10,394 nucleotides of DNA from Acidobacteriota bacterium (lineage in GTDB: Bacteria > Acidobacteriota > Terriglobia > Terriglobales > Acidobacteriaceae): positions 1-10,394 of the forward strand of contig JAJXXG010001163.1 of NCBI GenBank assembly GCA_021781255.1, given 5' to 3'. Below, in pieces: positions 7,415-10,394 of the stretch; within the stretch, counting starts at the first letter, position 1, and the number at the start of each line of letters is the position of its first letter. The translations under genes and the position numbers were made by a program. Under the pieces are notes generated by a model. It was not told the origin of the DNA, searched no databases, and saw only the letters and a program-made list of their open reading frames with translations.

Positions 7415-7430
7415 TGGCTTTATTTGAGCA
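7415..7430 (+). promoter_or_regulatory. Partial -24/-12-like element before the SQR-like gene
   Basis: TGGC (7415-7418) and GCA (7428-7430) keep the GG-N10-GC spacing required for sigma-54, but the other consensus positions do not match. It would start transcription near 7441, just before the ribosome-binding site. No TGTGTTNCA site is nearby. It may be chance. Confidence 0.18.
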
Positions 7431-7458
7431 GAAATCATCGCAGAAGAGGAGAAATAGA

Positions 7459-8691
7459 ATGCGGAACATGCTTATTCTCGGCGGCGGAACGGCGGGAACG
7501 ATCATGGCAAACAAACTCGCCAATGCTTTAGATGAACGCGATTGGCGTATCACGATCGTTGATGCCACAGACGAACATTATTATCAACCGGGATTTCTAT
7601 TTGTGCCATTTGGCATTTACCAAATGCGCGATCTGGTGCGGCCCCGCCGCCAGTACCTGCCTGGCAAGATACGGTATATCCTTTCGGGGATCGATCGGAT
7701 CGATCCGACGAAGAAAACCGTGATGTTGGGCAATGGCGAGAGTCTTCGCTACGACTGTCTGATTATTGCCACTGGGGCTGACATTCATCCTGAGCAGACT
7801 GAAGGGCTGCTCGACGAAGAATGGGGACGTTCCAAATTCGATTACTATACGCCGCGCGGCGCCGAACGCCTGTCCCGGTTCCTTAAGGGCTGGCAGGGCG
7901 GCAAGATGGTCGTGAACATTGCCGAGATGCCCATCAAATGCCCCGTGGCGCCACTCGAATTCCTTTTTCTGGCGGATGCCTATTTCACTGAGCGGGGCAT
8001 ACGCGACAAGGTGGATCTGCACCTTGTGACGCCGCTCTCAGAAGCGTTTACCAAGCCCACGTCGAGCAGTGTGCTGGGCGATGTTCTCGAACGCAAAGGA
8101 ATCTCTGTAACGCCTGATTTTTCGATCGGTCGCGTCGACAGCGCCGAAAAGAAGATTGTTTCCTGGGATGATGTTGAGGTGGATTACGACCTGCTTGTAT
8201 CGATTCCAACCAACATGGGTGACCCGTGCATTGCGCGCAGCGAGCTTGGCAACGAGCTGAACTTTGTTCCGACGAACAAGAACACACTGGCCGCAGAAAA
8301 TGTCGAAGACGTGTTCGTGATCGGCGATGCCACAAATGTACCTGCATCGAAAGCGGGTTCAGTCGCTCATTTTGAATCGGAAATTCTCTTCGAAAACATC
8401 ATGGAGCACATCGACGGCAGACCTCTGCGCGCGCAATTCGATGGACATGCCAACTGTTTTATCGAATCCGGCTTTGGCAAGGGCATGCTCATTGACTTTA
8501 ACTACGAAACCGAACCACTGCCCGGCGCTTTCCCACTGCCCGGAGTAGGACCATTCAAACTGCTGGGAGAAAGCCCGATCAATCATTACGGAAAGCTCAT
8601 GTTTCGCTGGGTCTACTGGAACCTGCTTTTGCGCGGGGTTGAACTGCCAATTGCCAACGAAATGCTGATGGCAGGAAAGCTGGTGGCGTGA
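7459..8691 (+). CDS. sqr: Sulfide:quinone oxidoreductase-like FAD-dependent oxidoreductase
   Basis: This 410-residue flavoprotein of the two-dinucleotide-binding-domain family most resembles sulfide:quinone oxidoreductases, which oxidise sulfide at the membrane to polysulfide or persulfide and reduce quinone. The FAD-binding GGGTAG is at residues 8-13, the ATG motif (IIATGAD) at 102-108, and the second FAD motif VFVIGDATNVPASKAGSVAHFES at 285-307. Cysteines are at 100, 161, 257 and 333. Cys161 (PIKCPVAP) and Cys333 (NCFIESGFGKG) lie where the redox pair of SQRs falls; Cys100 precedes the ATG motif. A C-terminal amphipathic segment, KLMFRWVYWNLLLRG (379-393), fits a monotopic membrane and quinone-binding anchor. 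ATG 7459 follows AGAGGAGA (7445-7452) at ideal spacing; the TTG 7402 extension is rejected. The stop overlaps the DUF1641 start by one base. Flavocytochrome c or a ferredoxin/NADH reductase are alternatives, but the cysteines and neighbours favour SQR. Confidence 0.85.
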   Translation: MRNMLILGGGTAGTIMANKLANALDERDWRITIVDATDEHYYQPGFLFVPFGIYQMRDLVRPRRQYLPGKIRYILSGIDRIDPTKKTVMLGNGESLRYDCLIIATGADIHPEQTEGLLDEEWGRSKFDYYTPRGAERLSRFLKGWQGGKMVVNIAEMPIKCPVAPLEFLFLADAYFTERGIRDKVDLHLVTPLSEAFTKPTSSSVLGDVLERKGISVTPDFSIGRVDSAEKKIVSWDDVEVDYDLLVSIPTNMGDPCIARSELGNELNFVPTNKNTLAAENVEDVFVIGDATNVPASKAGSVAHFESEILFENIMEHIDGRPLRAQFDGHANCFIESGFGKGMLIDFNYETEPLPGAFPLPGVGPFKLLGESPINHYGKLMFRWVYWNLLLRGVELPIANEMLMAGKLVA

Positions 8692-9398
8692 TGGGCACTT
8701 TGCTGGTTGAAGATCGAATTGCAGAACTTGATCGCAAGCTCGACTTCATCGTCGAAGAGTTGGCGAGTCTGAGGCGCTTCAGAAACAGTGCCGAGGATCT
8801 GGCTGCCGACCTTTCTTTGGTTGGCAAAGACGCAATGCGAAATGCGGTGGAAGCATTCGGCACCGCAGATCTGCGCCCCCGAGAGATCGTAAGCCTTATC
8901 AGGAGCATCCTGGCTAACGCGCATCTCTTCGAAAAAACCACTCAGCAACTGCAGAGTGCCGCCGATTTCATTCAGGACGCACAGCCTATCCTGCGCGATG
9001 GAATGCGGCGGGTGGTTCAGGTTAACCAGACGCTGCAGGACAAAGGTTATTTCAAGGCCGCTGCCGCAGGGGTTCGATTCTGTGATGCACTGGTGCGCGC
9101 CCACTCTACCGAGGACTGGATGCAGGTGGAAGCCAGCATTCCGCAATTGATTGGGCTCTTGCGCGAGTTTACCAAGCCAGAGGTTCTCAATGCGCTTGAG
9201 GCAATCATTTACGGATTCGGGAGAGTGCAGGCCACTCTGGATGTGAATAAGTCGCCCTTGCGGCTGGTCCGCGATCTGAATTCGCCGGATGCGCGGAGAG
9301 GCATCGCGTTGCTGGTGGAATTCTTGAAAGTTGTGGGCGCGCACGCTGTGCCTGCAAAACCCGAAAATGGAAGTTCTGTTCAAATTCCCACGAGGTGA
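8691..9398 (+). CDS. DUF1641 domain protein
   Basis: This 235-residue, mostly alpha-helical, soluble protein starts at ATG 8691, which shares its A with the TGA stop of the SQR-like gene. The two are therefore likely translationally coupled and made in similar amounts. Residues 5-30 (VEDRIAELDRKLDFIVEELAS region) look like a short coiled coil. Residues about 165-215 (LNALEAIIYGFGRV, then LRLVRDLNSPDARRGIALLVEFLKVVG) match the DUF1641 signature of a helix, a Leu-Asn-Ser-Pro-Asp turn and an Arg-Gly-containing helix. DUF1641 proteins are known mainly as small partners encoded next to formate dehydrogenase-like or sulfide:quinone oxidoreductase-like genes; their biochemical role is unproven. Only one cysteine (Cys131) is present, so it is unlikely to be a thiol relay protein. 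A subunit, scaffold or membrane-docking role for the flavoprotein is inferred from coupling. The C-terminal 20 residues look disordered. Confidence 0.8.
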   Translation: MGTLLVEDRIAELDRKLDFIVEELASLRRFRNSAEDLAADLSLVGKDAMRNAVEAFGTADLRPREIVSLIRSILANAHLFEKTTQQLQSAADFIQDAQPILRDGMRRVVQVNQTLQDKGYFKAAAAGVRFCDALVRAHSTEDWMQVEASIPQLIGLLREFTKPEVLNALEAIIYGFGRVQATLDVNKSPLRLVRDLNSPDARRGIALLVEFLKVVGAHAVPAKPENGSSVQIPTR

Positions 9399-9401
9399 TT
9401 T

Positions 9402-9719
9402 ATGGCAACTGCGGTATTAGGTGGCAAGACATTGGCGCTGGATGCGGATGGCAACCTTGTCAATCGCAATGATTGGAATGAAATGATCGCACGTGAATTC
9501 GCTGCGATGGAAGGCATTCCTGAGCTGACGTCGAAACACTGGGACGTCATCAACTTTATGCGTTCGGTCTTTGACAAGGAAGGCGATGCGCCTTCGATCC
9601 GTCGCTTGACCAAGGAGAGCGGTGTAGACACAAAGGCTCTTTACCAGCTGTTCCCGAAAGGACCAGCCAAGAAGGCGGCCCGTATCGCAGGCCTGCCCAA
9701 GCCGAAAGGCTGCATTTAA
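9402..9719 (+). CDS. tusE: TusE/DsrC/DsvC-family sulfur carrier with single C-terminal cysteine
   Basis: The 105-residue protein is a full-length DsrC/TusE-family member: a helical core with LTSKHWDVINFMRSVF (42-57) and the flexible arm ARIAGLPKPKGCI at the C-terminus. These small cytoplasmic proteins carry persulfide sulfur on the penultimate cysteine, here Cys104. In DsrC proper, a second cysteine lies 11 residues earlier and forms the disulfide or trisulfide used with dissimilatory sulfite reductase. Here that position is Ala93 (KKAARIAG), so the protein is TusE-like by cysteine content and cannot make the intramolecular DsrC disulfide. There is no other cysteine. GAGGTG at 9392-9397 is the ribosome-binding site and overlaps the end of the DUF1641 gene; the stop-to-start gap is 3 bases. 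In E. coli TusE serves tRNA thiolation. Placement with SQR and DsrE genes points to a sulfur-oxidation or relay role here, which is inference. Confidence 0.92.
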   Translation: MATAVLGGKTLALDADGNLVNRNDWNEMIAREFAAMEGIPELTSKHWDVINFMRSVFDKEGDAPSIRRLTKESGVDTKALYQLFPKGPAKKAARIAGLPKPKGCI

Positions 9720-9735
9720 TAACCGGGAGGATATG

Positions 9736-10215
9736 ATGACTGAATCAACCACACAACCCATCGAAAAGGTTTGCATTATTGTTTCACGAGGGTCTCTTGA
9801 AGGTGTCTATCCTGGGCTAATCATGGCCAACGGCGCCCGCATGGAAGGCATTGAAGCGTCGCTCTTCTTCACATTCTTTGGCTTGGATGCCATTATCAAG
9901 AAGCGTATGCATAACTTGAAAGTGGCCACAGTCGGCAATCCGGCGATGCACATGCCGACGGTTCTTGGTGCGATTCCAGGGATGTCGTCATTTGCGACAT
10001 CAATGATGAAGAAGGAGATAGAGAAGCTCGATATCCCCCCGGTCCCCGAGTTTCTTACCATGATTCACGATGCAGGCTGCGATATCTTTGCTTGCAGGGC
10101 CACAGTGGATATGTTTCACCTCAAGAAGGACGACTTCTGCCCCGAAGTAGACGGCGTCATCTCAGTCGGACAGTTTTATGAAAAAGCTGCCGGAGGACAG
10201 ATCATCTTCACATAG
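9736..10215 (+). CDS. DsrE/DsrF-like family sulfur-transfer protein
   Basis: The 159-residue protein resembles the DsrE/DsrF-like group often labelled predicted peroxiredoxin. Family features are CIIVSRGSLEGVYPGLIMANGA near the N-terminus (an alpha/beta nucleotide-free fold), FFTFFGLDAI at about 44-53, and the segment GCDIFACRATVDMF at about 114-127. Cysteines are at 13, 115, 120 and 135, counted from ATG 9736. The Cys120-containing ACRATVDM corresponds to the conserved cysteine that binds sulfane sulfur in DsrE-type carriers; Cys115, five residues earlier, could form a second thiol. I prefer ATG 9736 to ATG 9733 because GGGAGG at 9725-9730 is better spaced; the two differ by one residue. It follows the TusE-like gene by 16 bases and ends the operon. 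DsrE and TusE/DsrC proteins are known relay partners, so direct persulfide handover is the simplest model. It has no transmembrane helices, unlike DsrE2. Confidence 0.88.
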   Translation: MTESTTQPIEKVCIIVSRGSLEGVYPGLIMANGARMEGIEASLFFTFFGLDAIIKKRMHNLKVATVGNPAMHMPTVLGAIPGMSSFATSMMKKEIEKLDIPPVPEFLTMIHDAGCDIFACRATVDMFHLKKDDFCPEVDGVISVGQFYEKAAGGQIIFT

Positions 10216-10239
10216 GCTGAACCGGACAATTGAATGCAA

Positions 10240-10261
10240 AGGCACGTGGAGTGTACTGCCT
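10240..10261. terminator. Hairpin between convergent genes, possible terminator
   Basis: AGGCA (10240-10244) pairs with TGCCT (10257-10261) and, after one bulged C, GT (10246-10247) pairs with AC (10255-10256), leaving a 7-base loop. It starts 24 bases after the stop of the DsrE-family gene. No T-tract follows on the + strand; on the - strand TTTGCATT follows the stem, so it would work better for the possible minus-strand gene. The call rests on position as much as structure. Confidence 0.33.
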
Positions 10262-10265
10262 GATG

Positions 10266-10394
10266 TTATGGGCCGTAGATTCCACGATTCCCTAACTTCA
10301 CCATCTCTCTTTCTTCCCAGATATGCTTTTCACTCATCGGTTGGAATTTTGTCGAAGCATAACGAGGAAATGGTGAATTGCCCCCGGGAAGATC
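10266..10394 (-). CDS. Possible C-terminal end of a convergent minus-strand gene
   Basis: Reading the minus strand from the window edge (10394), one frame is open for 42 codons to TAA at 10268-10266, while the other two minus frames are interrupted within about 21 codons. The translated end, including FPRYASTKFQPMSEKH and finishing VKLGNRGIYGP, has balanced, protein-like composition without low complexity. The stop lies just beyond the intergenic hairpin, as expected for a gene converging on the sulfur operon. I do not recognise the family. A chance open frame of this length cannot be excluded. Confidence 0.4.
   Translation of the reverse strand, partial: DLPGGNSPFPRYASTKFQPMSEKHIWEEREMVKLGNRGIYGP

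Noticed and set aside
7402..7458. TTG-initiated 19-residue extension of the SQR-like protein
   Set aside because: The extension precedes the FAD-binding beta strand, which normally starts at the N-terminus, and ATG 7459 has an excellent ribosome-binding site.
9402..9719. True dissimilatory DsrC acting with sulfite reductase
   Set aside because: The second arm cysteine is replaced by Ala93 and no dsrAB genes are present in the window.

Overview
The window reads as a chromosomal fragment from a Gram-negative, aerobic or facultative soil-type bacterium of moderately high GC. The style of the hyp genes, the long HypF and the FadL-type outer-membrane protein make a member of Acidobacteriota (Terriglobia) my best guess. 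That is a judgement from protein style, not a database result. All confident genes lie on the + strand, coding density is high, and no gene-free stretch exceeds 300 bases. I see no tRNA, rRNA, insertion sequence or CRISPR array.

Region 1 (2-4148) is the end of a [NiFe]-hydrogenase maturation operon: the 3' end of hypD, complete hypE overlapping it by 8 bases, and hypF. HypF and HypE turn carbamoyl phosphate into the cyanide ligands that HypC/HypD assemble on the iron of the hydrogenase. HypF is long (926 codons). The excess lies in two low-complexity linkers, one between the zinc fingers and the YrdC domain and one inside the Kae1-like domain. A bulged hairpin sits between hypE and hypF.

Region 2 (4281-5771) encodes a sigma-54 enhancer-binding protein with a divergent PAS-like sensor, an AAA+ domain containing GAFTGA, and a Fis-type helix-turn-helix. 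It has no receiver domain. Immediately after it (5770-5848) is a dense array of TGTGTTNCA-type sites, including a near-perfect 38-bp palindrome. About 50 bp further on is a well-formed -24/-12 promoter, TGGAACG-N4-GTGCA (5899-5914). The regulator, its probable enhancer sites and its probable target promoter are therefore adjacent.

Region 3 (5998-10215) is the probable target operon. It encodes a FadL/OmpP1-family outer-membrane channel whose only two mature cysteines lie in the hatch region, a sulfide:quinone oxidoreductase-like flavoprotein, a DUF1641 protein, a TusE/DsrC-family sulfur carrier with a single C-terminal cysteine, and a DsrE-family sulfur-transfer protein. The last four genes are tightly packed. 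Read together they suggest an outer-membrane-to-cytosol sulfur route: passage of a hydrophobic sulfur species, flavin-dependent oxidation to quinone, then persulfide relay through DsrE and TusE. No DsrAB, Hdr, TusA, rhodanese or Sox gene is present in the window, so the final sulfur acceptor is unknown. This sigma-54-controlled module is the most interesting content here.

The right edge holds a hairpin and what may be the C-terminal end of a convergent minus-strand gene (10394-10266).
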